Below, piece after piece: positions 37,014-44,574 of a stretch of 64,000 nt of DNA (position 1 is the stretch's first letter; every line of letters begins with the position of its first letter). Source of the DNA: JAICWP01 sp035278025 (GTDB lineage Bacteria > Acidobacteriota > Terriglobia > Terriglobales > Acidobacteriaceae); contig DATEJK010000126.1 in assembly GCA_035278025.1 (NCBI GenBank), forward strand, positions 1 to 64,000, given 5' to 3'. Under the pieces are notes generated by a model. It searched no databases. It saw only the letters and a program-made list of their open reading frames with translations, and was not told the DNA's origin. The translations under genes were made by a program, and so were the position numbers.

Positions 37014-38876
37014 CTAGCTGGCCGCCGCTCCACCCTGCCCCATCACCTCCAGGACGTCCACGGCGGCGCTGTACTTGCCAAAGGGAGCGCTGATCTGGGC
37101 TCCCTGGACAAGATCGCGGATGGCCAGCAGCATCTCCCGCGCAATCGCAACTCCTTCATGCCGGGCCACCTCGGCGTTACTGGCCGCCGCCATGCGCTGG
37201 AAAATGGCATCTGGAATGGAGACCCGCAGCTCATTTTTCATGAACTCGGCGTTGCGCACGCTGACCAGCGGCCAGATGCCGGCAACCACCGGGATACGGC
37301 AATGCTCAATGCGGCGCATGAAGTTTTCCAGCAGGCCAATATCGAATACCGGCTGGGTGACTGCGTATTCCGCCCCCGCTTCCACCTTGTACTCGAAGCG
37401 GCGAATCTCTTCGTCTATGTTGGGCACTCCGGGATTGGCTCCCACGCCAATTACAAAGCCGGTGCCATCACCGATGGGGTTGCCGCCAATGTCCAGGCCG
37501 CGGTTCAGGTTACGCACGATGTTGACCAAGCCAATGGAATCCACGTCGAAAACGGCTGTGGCATCGGGGTAATTTCCTAATTTGGGCGGGTCTCCGGTTA
37601 TGCAAATCAGGTTGCGAATGCCGATGGTCGCCGCGCCCAGCAGGTCGGACTGGATGCTTAGCACGTTGCGGTCGCGGCAGGTGTAGTGCAGCACCGCTTC
37701 AATGCCTACCTGCTGCTGCACCAGGATGGAAAGCGCCTGGTTGCTCATGCGCGCCGACGCCCGAGGACTGTCGGGAATGTTCACCGCATCCACGCCCACC
37801 GACTTTAGAAAGCGCGCACCTTCCAGTTCCTTCAGAATGTCAGTGCCCTTGGGGGGCACCACTTCCACCATGGTGACGAACTCGCCTGTGGCCAGCTTGG
37901 CCCCTATGCGCGAGCGCTTTTGCAGCGGGAGGGGCTCCTGTGCCGAAGGCTTGGCCGGGGCAGTGCCCACAGGGAAGGTGCTGGCGCGGTTGCGCGCCTT
38001 GCCCACCTGCAGGGCCGAATTCATGGCGCGGATGTGCTCGGGGGTGGTGCCGCAGCAGCCGCCAACCAGGCGCACGCCCGCCGCCACAAACTTACGGGCA
38101 TAGCTGGCCATGTACTCGGGCGAGCAGAGATAGATATTCCGCCCTTCCACACTGCGCGGCATGCCCGCATTAGGCTGCGCCGCCAGCGGAAGCTCGGTGA
38201 CCCGGCGCACCCGTTCCATGGCGTCCAGCATGGCGACGGGACCTACGCTGCAGTTGCAGCCCACCACGTCGGCGCCCCATTCGCTGAGCTGGGTGGTGAA
38301 GTGTTCCGGACTGGAGCCGTCCAGGCAGTTGCCGTCGTCATCAATGGTGACCTGCGCCACCAGAGGCAGCTTGGCATTCACCTCGCGCGCCGCCAGCATG
38401 GCCTGATGCAGTTCTTCCAGGTAGCCGAAGGTTTCCAGGATCAGCAGGTCCACCCCGCCCTGGGCCAGCGCCGCAATCTGCTGCGCGAACATGGAGCGCG
38501 CTTCTTCGCGCGAAGTCTTACCCAAAGGCTCGATGCGAATTCCGAGCGGCCCCACCGAGCCCGCTACCCAGCCGGCGAAACTCTTAGCCGCTTCCCGCGC
38601 CAGGTGGGCGCCCGCCAGGTTGATCTCGCGTACCCGGTCGGCAAAGCCATGCCGGGCCAGACGCACGGCATTGGCTCCGAAAGTATTGGTTTCAATAACT
38701 TCCGCTCCCGCCTGCAGATACTCGTGATGGATTTCCCGGATCATATCCGGCTGCGAGCAGTTCAGCTCGTCATAGCAGCGGTTGATGAACACGCCTTTGG
38801 CGTACAGAAGCGTGCCCATGGCGCCGTCGCACAGCACCGGTCCCTGCTGCAGCCGGGAAAGAAACTCAGAGGCCAT
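37014..38876 (-). CDS. Bifunctional homocysteine S-methyltransferase / methylenetetrahydrofolate reductase
   Basis: A 620-residue fusion. Residues 1-290 are a zinc-dependent methyltransferase: 'VLCDGAMGT', 'GCNCSVGP' (Cys near 207-209) and 'GGCCGTTP' (Cys 274-275) are the metal ligands. Residues about 325-610 are a MetF barrel with 'VEVVPPKGTD', 'LICITGDPPKLGN' and 'TQPVFDIGLLENF'. Such fusions (Bacillus YitJ type) link methyl-THF or a methyl donor to homocysteine for methionine synthesis. The start is the ATG at 38876; a TTG 6 bases upstream is possible. xseB follows on the same strand. Confidence 0.93.
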   Translation of the reverse strand: MASEFLSRLQQGPVLCDGAMGTLLYAKGVFINRCYDELNCSQPDMIREIHHEYLQAGAEVIETNTFGANAVRLARHGFADRVREINLAGAHLAREAAKSFAGWVAGSVGPLGIRIEPLGKTSREEARSMFAQQIAALAQGGVDLLILETFGYLEELHQAMLAAREVNAKLPLVAQVTIDDDGNCLDGSSPEHFTTQLSEWGADVVGCNCSVGPVAMLDAMERVRRVTELPLAAQPNAGMPRSVEGRNIYLCSPEYMASYARKFVAAGVRLVGGCCGTTPEHIRAMNSALQVGKARNRASTFPVGTAPAKPSAQEPLPLQKRSRIGAKLATGEFVTMVEVVPPKGTDILKELEGARFLKSVGVDAVNIPDSPRASARMSNQALSILVQQQVGIEAVLHYTCRDRNVLSIQSDLLGAATIGIRNLICITGDPPKLGNYPDATAVFDVDSIGLVNIVRNLNRGLDIGGNPIGDGTGFVIGVGANPGVPNIDEEIRRFEYKVEAGAEYAVTQPVFDIGLLENFMRRIEHCRIPVVAGIWPLVSVRNAEFMKNELRVSIPDAIFQRMAAASNAEVARHEGVAIAREMLLAIRDLVQGAQISAPFGKYSAAVDVLEVMGQGGAAAS

Positions 38877-38946
38877 GTTCAAGAGAATACAAGATTTGGG
38901 GGTGAGTGCCTACGGGTCGACAAGATGGGAATTGGGCTGCTCTGCG

Positions 38947-38972
38947 GAACCTGAGCATCAAGACTCAGGTTC
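38947..38972. other. Perfect 9-bp hairpin upstream of the methionine gene
   Basis: GAACCTGAG (38947-38955) and CTCAGGTTC (38964-38972) with an 8-base loop. It lies about 70 bases before the start of the methyltransferase/reductase fusion. No T-run follows on either strand, so it is not a plain terminator. It does not fit a SAM or SAH riboswitch pattern that I can recognise. Confidence 0.4.
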
Positions 38973-39122
38973 GGGTTGAGGTCGCCACGGCGTAGCTAAG
39001 CTGACTTCCCGGTACTAATCTCGTCTGACGCGCTAAATTGCTTCCGGTTAGCCGACTACTCGGAATGAGGCATTGCACGCGAAGAGTCAAACAAGGCGAG
39101 ATTGGGCATCGCTGAATCGAGT

Positions 39123-40415
39123 TTAATGGCTTTCGAACAATGCGAGAGGAATCGTATCTCCCTCCGCACGGCAGCCTGCATTATTCGGATGCAAATGGTC
39201 TCCACTGTCGTAATTCGGGAGCAGTTGCGTAGGGTGATTCGGATCTCGTACAACCGCATCGAGATCCACCACGCCGTCGAATTCCTTGCTGCTGAGAATC
39301 CAGGCGTTGACCTTCTGTCGCATCCTTTCTTTTTCCGGAGTGTAGAAAGTGATCGGAGGCCCTGGCGGCCCCAAATCCAAAAACGAGTTTTCGAATGGTG
39401 GATTCGTTGTGCCGATGATGCGAATTCCCTTTTGATGTGCCCATGAAATGAGCTGCCGATAGCCGGCGATAATACTTTCGGCTGTGACGCCCTCCGTAGC
39501 AGGTGTTAGCGAGCCGGGCATCGCGATGTCATTAATTCCTAGGCCAACGATCACGTACTTAACACCGGATTGCGCGAGTACGTCACGGTCGAAACGTGCC
39601 AGGCCCGCTTGCCCGAGAACTGACCCAAACCGCCCGCCGGCCGCTTCCACCGGGCTGTCATTCAATAGACGATTCCCGATAATGCCTTCATTCAGGACGC
39701 CCAACTCCGACTTCCCGCCGGAACTTTTCTGCAACTGCTGCGCCAGTACGTCAGGCCAACGCCCATTGCTGTCGGACTCAGTTCCATCTCCATCCGTGAG
39801 CGAGGAACCAAATGCGACGATGGCTGCGCCGCGCGCGGAGGCCTCCACGTCCACCCCAGTTAGGAACGGCCAGGTATGGATTTTCTCTGCCACCGGAAAC
39901 TTCGCGTTCGCCGTGGCGTCCCCGATCTGGGAAACATAGCTCGTCTGCAAGGCCAGAACGTGCAGCGTTTTCACCTCGGTGCTCTCGGGCAGGAACAGGC
40001 TGACCGCCAGATCCGACAGAGCCGGCACCTCCAACGCCACCGGATCGCTCACAACCATCGATCCTGTTGCAACGGTCGTGGACGACTTCCCCTCGAAGGT
40101 CAGGGCTCTGTCAGACGTCGCATCAATGTCCGCGCCGTCCGTTCGACGGGCAATATGTGCGTCGCCGATCAATAATGAATGATCACCAAAGGTGTTCGAG
40201 ATCTTAATGCGCACTCTTACCCCGCCAGTGCTGATGTGCACGATAAGCCGCAGAGTCTGCTTTCGAAAGCTCTTGATATGCCTGGGCTCCGGAGGCTGCG
40301 GAGCGGTTGCCCAGGTTCCGATCCAGTGTTTGCCGCTACGATTCTGCGCCGTCGCCAGCAATGACAACAAGGCAATGAGGATGCACATAAAGGATCTCGC
40401 AAAAGGTCTGTTCAT
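39123..40415 (-). CDS. Secreted SGNH/GDSL-type hydrolase
   Basis: A 430-residue protein with a signal peptide (about 23 residues). 'WIGTWATAPQ' is a frequent start of secreted SGNH hydrolases with an N-terminal beta-domain. 'VAFGSSLTDGDGTES' (Ser near 203) is block I, 'NEGIIGNRLL' block II, 'VIVGLGINDI' block III and 'DHLHPN' block V with the catalytic Asp and His. It probably removes acetyl or acyl groups from a carbohydrate. GGAGAA lies 7 bases before the ATG. GC seems lower than in the arginine or molybdenum genes. Confidence 0.85.
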   Translation of the reverse strand: MNRPFARSFMCILIALLSLLATAQNRSGKHWIGTWATAPQPPEPRHIKSFRKQTLRLIVHISTGGVRVRIKISNTFGDHSLLIGDAHIARRTDGADIDATSDRALTFEGKSSTTVATGSMVVSDPVALEVPALSDLAVSLFLPESTEVKTLHVLALQTSYVSQIGDATANAKFPVAEKIHTWPFLTGVDVEASARGAAIVAFGSSLTDGDGTESDSNGRWPDVLAQQLQKSSGGKSELGVLNEGIIGNRLLNDSPVEAAGGRFGSVLGQAGLARFDRDVLAQSGVKYVIVGLGINDIAMPGSLTPATEGVTAESIIAGYRQLISWAHQKGIRIIGTTNPPFENSFLDLGPPGPPITFYTPEKERMRQKVNAWILSSKEFDGVVDLDAVVRDPNHPTQLLPNYDSGDHLHPNNAGCRAEGDTIPLALFESH

Positions 40416-40579
40416 GGCGCATTCTCCACAGAAATGTCTTGCTGATGACGTGAATGCAGTTAGACGCTAAATAGCCGTTGCGGTAAGCGCCGCTACTTCC
40501 GCTTTGCCGGCAAACCGGAAACATCTTAGGGACTCAGTTCAAATGAATCGTTTTTTGGGCGTTCGTCAGGTTAAGAATG

Positions 40580-41347
40580 TCACCGGATCGCATAACCGCC
40601 GTCTACACGAATGGTAGTACCGGTGACGAAGTCCGAAGCCCGCGAGGCCAGGTACACAGCTGTTCCGGCAACTTCCTCCGCTTGTCCCCATCGGCCGGCG
40701 GGAGTCCGCGCAAGGATTTCGTCGTTCAGCGGCATTGTTTTGACAGGCGCTGTCATCTCGGTTTCGATCCACCCTGGTGCGATGGCATTGACTTGAATGT
40801 TGTGCGGGGCAAGCTCAATAGCCATGGATTTGGTCAACTGGACGATCGCTCCTTTGGCGGCGCTATAGGAGGGAACAAGCCCCGATCCGAAATACGAATA
40901 CATGCTGCCTATGTTAATGATCTTTCCACTCTTGCGGGCTACCATGGACTTGGCCGCGAGCTTCGAAAGTAGAAACACTGCGTTGAGTTGGGTCTCGATG
41001 ACGTTGTCCCAATCTTCAGACTTTTCGTTCAGCACACCGCCGCTCAGTGACACGTTCCCGGCATTGTTTACGAGGATGCCGATAGGGCCGAGCTCGCTCT
41101 CGACTTTGTTCAGCACCGGCGCCAATCCGGCTCGATTGGTCACATCAACCTTCACCGCAACCGATGGAACGCCGATGGCCTGCAATTCGGAAAGGACCCG
41201 CTGGTTCTTTTCGTCGTTTCGTCCAAGGACCGCGACGGCCGCCCCAGCCTCCGCCAGTCCGAGCGCGATGCCCCGACCAATTCCGCCGTTGCCACCAGTC
41301 ACCACAGCCACTCGACCAGTCAAGTCAAATATTGCAGGCGATTTCAT
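40580..41347 (-). CDS. Short-chain dehydrogenase/reductase (gluconate/2-deoxygluconate dehydrogenase-like)
   Basis: A 255-residue classical SDR. 'VAVVTGGNGGIGRG' is the TGxxxGxG cofactor motif. 'LVNNAGN' supports the central sheet, and 'SYSAAKGAI' holds the catalytic Tyr and Lys. 'INAIAPGWIETEM' is also typical. 'NDEKNQRVLSEL' after strand 2 suggests NADPH or NADH; not decided. The protein resembles 2-deoxy-D-gluconate 3-dehydrogenases, but the substrate is unknown. From ATG 41347 the ribosome site GGAGAG is 9 bases upstream. Confidence 0.85.
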   Translation of the reverse strand: MKSPAIFDLTGRVAVVTGGNGGIGRGIALGLAEAGAAVAVLGRNDEKNQRVLSELQAIGVPSVAVKVDVTNRAGLAPVLNKVESELGPIGILVNNAGNVSLSGGVLNEKSEDWDNVIETQLNAVFLLSKLAAKSMVARKSGKIINIGSMYSYFGSGLVPSYSAAKGAIVQLTKSMAIELAPHNIQVNAIAPGWIETEMTAPVKTMPLNDEILARTPAGRWGQAEEVAGTAVYLASRASDFVTGTTIRVDGGYAIR

Positions 41348-41501
41348 CAAACACTCTCCATTTTCAAAATTTCTATGTGGCAGTTTCAGGGCTCTAGCGT
41401 GTACGTGATCCGTCTGAAGCGCGTCTTCAATCTCCAACCCCACCGTGCGACGTGATCGATGAATCGGATTGACATCGTTTTAGGAGGCCACGGCCCCATG
41501 G

Positions 41502-41909
41502 CTAGATTCCTTCCTGCAACTGCCGGCGATATTCCTGAGCATCAAAACGGCCCTGGGAAGAGGCAATCAGACCGTCACTCCCAAAGCACCACTTTTCGAA
41601 ACCGCTGATGCGGACCCGGCGCCCCGTCCCGCTCGGCCCGGTATTCGTGCCGATGAGAGTCCAATGGTATTCGACCACATCACCCCGGGGTAGCACGTCA
41701 TCCATCATCAATCTGAGGTCCGGAAATGCTGTCATGAACGACTGCGCAACCTGTGTAATTGCGCTCCGTCCGACTGCTGCAGGATCATCGTTGATACGCA
41801 GCGACCCGTCCGGCGAGAAGAACGCAGCCACACTTTCCGGACGCTGGCTACACCACGCAGCGGTATAGTGTGTGGCAAAATCGTGTAACTCTGGCAGTCT
41901 AGGCTGCAT
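41502..41909 (-). CDS. SnoaL/NTF2-like protein
   Basis: A 135-residue protein with the cone-shaped NTF2 fold pattern. 'HYTAAWCSQRPESVAAFFSPDGSLRI' opens it in two parts ('HYTAAWCSQRPES' and 'VAAFFSPDGSL'), and 'VVEYHWTLIGTNTGPSGTG' with 'RISGFEKWCFGSDGLI' closes it. Members act as hydrolases, isomerases or ligand-binding proteins in secondary metabolism. Nothing fixes the substrate. It follows the SDR gene's promoter region on the same strand. Confidence 0.72.
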   Translation of the reverse strand: MQPRLPELHDFATHYTAAWCSQRPESVAAFFSPDGSLRINDDPAAVGRSAITQVAQSFMTAFPDLRLMMDDVLPRGDVVEYHWTLIGTNTGPSGTGRRVRISGFEKWCFGSDGLIASSQGRFDAQEYRRQLQEGI

Positions 41910-42010
41910 GGCGAGTCATGGTACCACTTGCAATCGCGAATAATAATTACGAACGACCCTGAAGTGCTCCCAAGGTAAGGATTGCCGACGATACGGTCAG
42001 AACACCAGCT

Positions 42011-42285
42011 TTAGTTCTGACGAAGCGCCTGCGCTGGATCGAGCCGCATTACGCCAGCACCGGGGATGGTCGTCGCGATCGCCGCAATGGCAAGCAGAAG
42101 AATGGCACCGACCGCGAAAGTGAGCGGGTCTAGCGGAGAAATACCGAACAGAATGCCGCGTATGAACGTCTGCGTAGCCCAGGCGCCCAGCAGCCCTATA
42201 ACGGCCCCGGTGGCGGCCATCGCCAGACCATGCTTCAGGACAAGCCAAAGGGCAGCGGTGCGGGTCGCGCCCAGGGATAATGATG
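42011..42285 (-). pseudogene. Remnant of an FtsX/MacB-type ABC permease (C-terminal end)
   Basis: The last 90 or so residues resemble the end of acidobacterial MacB-type permeases: 'SLGATRTAALWLVLKHG', two membrane helices ('GAVIGLLGAWATQTFI', 'FAVGAILLLAIAAIATTI'), 'GISPLDPLTF' between them and 'MRLDPAQALRQN' before a TAA. Homology stops at about 42285, and nothing upstream on the strand continues the protein (about 700-800 residues in full). It is a truncated relic. An ATG at 42304 happens to be in frame. Confidence 0.7.
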
Positions 42286-42392
42286 ACGAGTCATGGGTGG
42301 GCATTTCCTCTCGAGCGGGTACGTCGGAGTGGTGTTATTGTTGCAACACTTTTGGGCTTGTCCGTTCCAGGTATCCGTAAGAAAATCGCCCA

Positions 42393-43088
42393 ATGTCGAG
42401 CCCTTCGCTATCGCCGACGCCATCGGGTGATGAACCGGTTTGGATGAGCACGCTGTTTCCGAACACAGCGTATGTGCGGTTGTGGAGGGCTTGCGCGGGC
42501 CTTTTTCTTGCCGCGGGCCTTCTCGGCCTGTTACATCGCGCCTGGAATATTTCTGCCGACCTAAACGCACGCCGCACGTGGCCGAGCGCCGCTGGGGAAA
42601 TTGTCTCGGCGGAGCAACGGGACGACAGCAAGCTTTCCTTAAAGGTGAGTCCTTCCAACCGGACACGATACTGGGTGGAGTACGAGGTGAGGTTTGCCGT
42701 CCCGGAAGATCAATGCAGGACCGGGATCGTCTATACGGGGGCATCGCAAGATATGCCGTGCCACGGGACTATTCGGACCAGGAGCACGCAATCGCCACAT
42801 GAAGTCTATGAATGGCTCATCCACGGCTATCACGTGAATCAGTCGGTGCAAGTCTTACATGACCCCTACAGCCCCGAGGTCAAGATTGTGGGCCAATCCA
42901 TTTGGCTTCGGTACAACTTTGATCGTCTAATGCTTAATATCCTTTGGGTCCTCGGTTTTTTCGCATTATATGCATTCACCCAACGTCGCCTGGAGTATTT
43001 CAAAGCCCACCCTGATGCGGAGACAGTACCGCCAGGGTCGGCGTTGGCCGGCGAGGAGCACAAGCTCACCGACCTCGATCTGTCATAA
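42393..43088 (+). CDS. DUF3592-like membrane protein
   Basis: A 231-residue protein with one membrane helix near residues 30-48 and another near 172-190. Between them 'TWPSAAGEIVSAEQ', 'YWVEYEVRFAVPEDQCR' and 'VNQSVQVLHDPYSPEVKIV' form the pattern of DUF3592 proteins (an extracytoplasmic beta-rich domain). Its function is unknown. No clear ribosome site precedes ATG 42393; ATG 42444 is an alternative. It is convergent with the cupin gene. Confidence 0.6.
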   Translation: MSSPSLSPTPSGDEPVWMSTLFPNTAYVRLWRACAGLFLAAGLLGLLHRAWNISADLNARRTWPSAAGEIVSAEQRDDSKLSLKVSPSNRTRYWVEYEVRFAVPEDQCRTGIVYTGASQDMPCHGTIRTRSTQSPHEVYEWLIHGYHVNQSVQVLHDPYSPEVKIVGQSIWLRYNFDRLMLNILWVLGFFALYAFTQRRLEYFKAHPDAETVPPGSALAGEEHKLTDLDLS

Positions 43089-43262
43089 AGTCACTTGGCG
43101 CAGCAGTGCCTCGCCTGCCGTTGCGAACGGATAACGGGCAGTCCGGAAGTCATGAAGAAGTCACCCCATTTTACGGATAACCGAACCATCCACGAACCGC
43201 GCTGCTTGGGCAGCAGAGGCCTACGAACCGCTGATTGCCCCGGAGACGTTGTCCCTTAGAGA

Positions 43263-43730
43263 TCATGCTGGTTGAGGGACCAGTATCTCCATCCCATAAC
43301 GTTTAAATATTTCTGTTACTTGTGCAGGATCTGGCGGCACATCGGACGGCAATGCAGTCAGTTCTTGGAAAAACTTGGCAAAACTCTCTGCCGGTGTGAC
43401 CACAAACAACGCTCGGGCCGGGCCCGGGCTCGTATTCCTGAAACCATGTGGAACAAATCGGGGAAAGTTTGCGATCGCGCCTTGCGTCGCCGTAAAGGTT
43501 TTCCCGTCAAGGAAAACCTCATACTCTCCTTCCAAAACCGTCAAAATCTCATCTTCCAGGCGGTGCACATGACACGGAACCCCAGCCCCTGGAGGACAAA
43601 CGTCCTCAAAAACATACGCACCTCCCGCGGTCTCTGCGTCCGTGAGCTTAACGATTATGTCATGACCAATAACTTTAAGGCGTCGTCCTTCCGTTCGTTC
43701 CAGCAGCGCTGGCAGGCGGTTCCCGGTCAT
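43263..43730 (-). CDS. Single-domain cupin protein
   Basis: A 155-residue protein from ATG 43730, which has GGAGGA at 4-5 bases. 'PCHVHRLEDEILTVLEGEYEVFL' in two parts ('PCHVHRLEDE' and 'ILTVLEGEYEVFL') is cupin motif 1 with His-x-His and Glu, and 'NFPRFVPHGFRN' is motif 2 with the last His. This gives a metal site. Such small cupins can be dioxygenases, isomerases or sensors. It is divergent from a MarR regulator across 62 bases holding two palindromes, so the regulator probably controls it. Confidence 0.82.
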   Translation of the reverse strand: MTGNRLPALLERTEGRRLKVIGHDIIVKLTDAETAGGAYVFEDVCPPGAGVPCHVHRLEDEILTVLEGEYEVFLDGKTFTATQGAIANFPRFVPHGFRNTSPGPARALFVVTPAESFAKFFQELTALPSDVPPDPAQVTEIFKRYGMEILVPQPA

Positions 43731-43750
43731 ATCGTCCTCCTTGGTAAAAA

Positions 43751-43787
43751 CGTCGTTGTACGACGCAATACGGTAAGGTAACCTTAC
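43751..43787. promoter_or_regulatory. Two palindromic operator candidates between cupin and marR genes
   Basis: CGTCGT-TGT-ACGACG at 43751-43765 is a perfect inverted repeat with 6-base arms. GTAAGGT-A-ACCTTAC at 43773-43787 is a perfect one with 7-base arms. Both lie in the 62-base divergent gap, as expected for a MarR-type dimer. The second is only 5 bases before the marR ATG, so binding would block that gene. Confidence 0.65.
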
Positions 43788-43792
43788 TATCG

Positions 43793-44278
43793 ATGTCAAC
43801 CAAAACGTTTCCTTCCTCAACGGTTCAGGATGTACCTCGCATCGGAGCTTTGTTGCGGCATGCGTGGGAAGGCGTGCGGGAGCGTATCTATACCGGTGTC
43901 CTGCAGGACGGGTACGACGACCTCACCCGCGGCCATGTCGCGCTCTTCCGATACGAAGGTCTGGACGGACGCCGCCCCAGCCAACTGGCGGATAGCATGC
44001 AGATCACCAAGCAATCCGTGAATGATTTGCTGCGATATTTGGAGAAGCGTGGATATCTGAAGTCAGATCCCGATCCCAAGGACAGACGCGCTCGCTTGGT
44101 TCGCCTGACCTCCCGGGGACGACGATTTGATGCCAGCGTGCGTGCTCACGCCCGAGCGGCCGAACGTGAACTCGCTAAGGCGATTGGACAAGCATCCTTC
44201 TGTCGTTTCTATAAAATGCTGCTGAAGATCAACGCAATCGTTGATGATCGGTCAAGGTCCTCAACGATATCTGCCTGA
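43793..44278 (+). CDS. MarR-family transcriptional regulator
   Basis: A 161-residue winged-helix regulator. 'GHVALFRYEGLDGRRPSQLAD' begins the DNA-binding domain. 'MQITKQSVNDLLRYLEKRGYL' is the helix-turn-helix recognition part, split here as 'MQITKQSVNDLL' and 'RYLEKRGYL'. 'DPKDRRARLVRLTSRG' is the wing with the conserved DxRD-like motif. The N- and C-terminal helices would dimerise. It has no obvious ribosome site; the ATG is just after the palindrome. Its likely target is the divergent cupin gene. Confidence 0.88.
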   Translation: MSTKTFPSSTVQDVPRIGALLRHAWEGVRERIYTGVLQDGYDDLTRGHVALFRYEGLDGRRPSQLADSMQITKQSVNDLLRYLEKRGYLKSDPDPKDRRARLVRLTSRGRRFDASVRAHARAAERELAKAIGQASFCRFYKMLLKINAIVDDRSRSSTISA

Positions 44279-44416
44279 GAGCGGGACCTTGGTCGTCCCA
44301 TGACCCAAGGCCCCTTTGCTGCCCGAAGAAAACTCCGGTACGCCGACCTAGATCGTGTGATTCATAACTGCAATGCTGCTGTTCCGCCGCCCTTCCCACC
44401 TGTCCGCCCAGGAAGC

Positions 44417-44525
44417 GGATGACGGGCAAAGCGGAAGTTATCTGTTGTCCGTCGGATTCGTACCGCTAAACGCGCCTCGGTGCGGAAATCAGGAATGCAG
44501 CCATTCCCGAGGGGTCGGCGGTGCG
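44417..44525 (+). repeat. 109-bp direct repeat, left copy
   Basis: Nearly the same 109 bases recur at 46534-46642 in the same orientation, with about 10 mismatches by my count (about 91% identity). The copies flank the CadC-like gene on both sides. Right after this copy, 16 bases (44541-44556) are the exact inverse complement of 46662-46677, inside the amidase C-terminal codons. Confidence 0.8.
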
Positions 44526-44574
44526 TAACGCGCGGAGCATGCCTGGGCATCTGCCGCCGCCTCGGGCGGTTTAC

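Noticed and set aside
38883..39122. SAM or SAH riboswitch upstream of the methionine gene
   Set aside because: Only a simple hairpin is visible; the conserved sequence blocks of known classes are absent as far as I can tell by eye.
40455..40475. GTTAGAC resembling an integron attC core site
   Set aside because: No partner core site at the proper distance, no imperfect-palindrome structure and no integrase gene in the window.
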